Assembly: GCA_036311285.1 (NCBI GenBank)
Contig: JAXJQF010000126.1
Span: 1 to 6,028 of the forward strand
DNA: 6,028 nt
Direction: 5' to 3'
Source: JAXJQF01 sp036311285
Lineage (GTDB): Bacteria > Pseudomonadota > Gammaproteobacteria > Enterobacterales > Succinivibrionaceae
The notes under the pieces were generated by a model. It searched no databases, was not told the DNA's origin, and was given only the letters and a program-made list of their open reading frames with translations. Shown here piece after piece: positions 5,979 to 6,028 of the stretch. Position 1 is the stretch's first letter. Each line of letters begins with the position of its first letter. The position numbers and the translations under genes were made by a program.

Positions 5979-6028
5979 ATGAAAAATAATATATTCAAAT
6001 ACATATTTTTTATATTTATCATAACAAT
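5979..6028 (+). CDS. Start of unidentified secreted or membrane protein (cut by window end)
   Basis: Only 16 full codons are visible: MKNNIFKYIFFIFIIT, then the window ends. A short basic start (Lys2, Lys7) followed by an unbroken hydrophobic run is the pattern of a signal peptide or an N-terminal transmembrane segment, so the product is probably exported or membrane-anchored. AGAGGA (5963-5968) lies 10 bases before the ATG, an acceptable Shine-Dalgarno, and a good promoter sits just upstream, so this is a separate transcription unit after the guaBA terminator. The family cannot be told from this fragment. Confidence 0.6.
   Translation, partial: MKNNIFKYIFFIFIIT

Noticed and set aside
1..6028. 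CRISPR array, tRNA, rRNA, prophage or toxin-antitoxin genes
   Set aside because: No regularly spaced repeats, no cloverleaf-like segments and no matching coding frames were found; most of the window is intact housekeeping coding sequence.

Overview
The window carries three complete, intact housekeeping genes and the first codons of a fourth. Left to right: a leftward sppA (signal peptide peptidase, 640 aa), a rightward guaB (IMP dehydrogenase, 486 aa), a rightward guaA (GMP synthetase, 526 aa), and at the right edge the start of a rightward gene whose first 16 residues look like a signal peptide or membrane anchor. The DNA is very AT-rich. Compared from memory, GuaB and GuaA are close to the Escherichia coli proteins along their whole length, and SppA is the long, membrane-anchored, duplicated form found in Gram-negative bacteria. 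This suggests a low-GC gammaproteobacterium, possibly host-associated (Pasteurellales-, Succinivibrionaceae- or Psittacicella-like). The genus cannot be fixed from the sequence alone.

Bases 1-421 hold no convincing protein gene but are dense in signals. There is a leftward extended -10 promoter at the very edge, probably for a gene outside the window. Next come a leftward intrinsic terminator (49-71), a 14-bp perfect inverted repeat (134-170), the terminator for sppA (315-338) and another 14-bp perfect inverted repeat just after the sppA stop (373-406). A possible leftward promoter near 246-275 could pair with the terminator at 49-71 to make a roughly 195-nt non-coding RNA; this is inference. 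Bases 2345-2636 are the divergent promoter region between sppA and guaB, with a good sigma-70-type guaB promoter and a CRP-like dyad with a non-standard 8-bp spacer.

guaB and guaA form the classical guaBA operon: GuaB oxidises IMP to XMP and GuaA aminates XMP to GMP. A 60-bp gap with a hairpin separates them, and an intrinsic terminator follows guaA. Both hairpins are built on the same AAGCCG/CGGCTT stem. From 5739 to 5978 there is no gene, but a good extended -10 promoter feeds the edge gene. SppA acts on cleaved signal peptides at the inner membrane and has no direct metabolic link to guaBA.

No undescribed system is evident. The coding content is ordinary; the best leads are the non-coding structures on the left and the paired hairpins of the gua operon.
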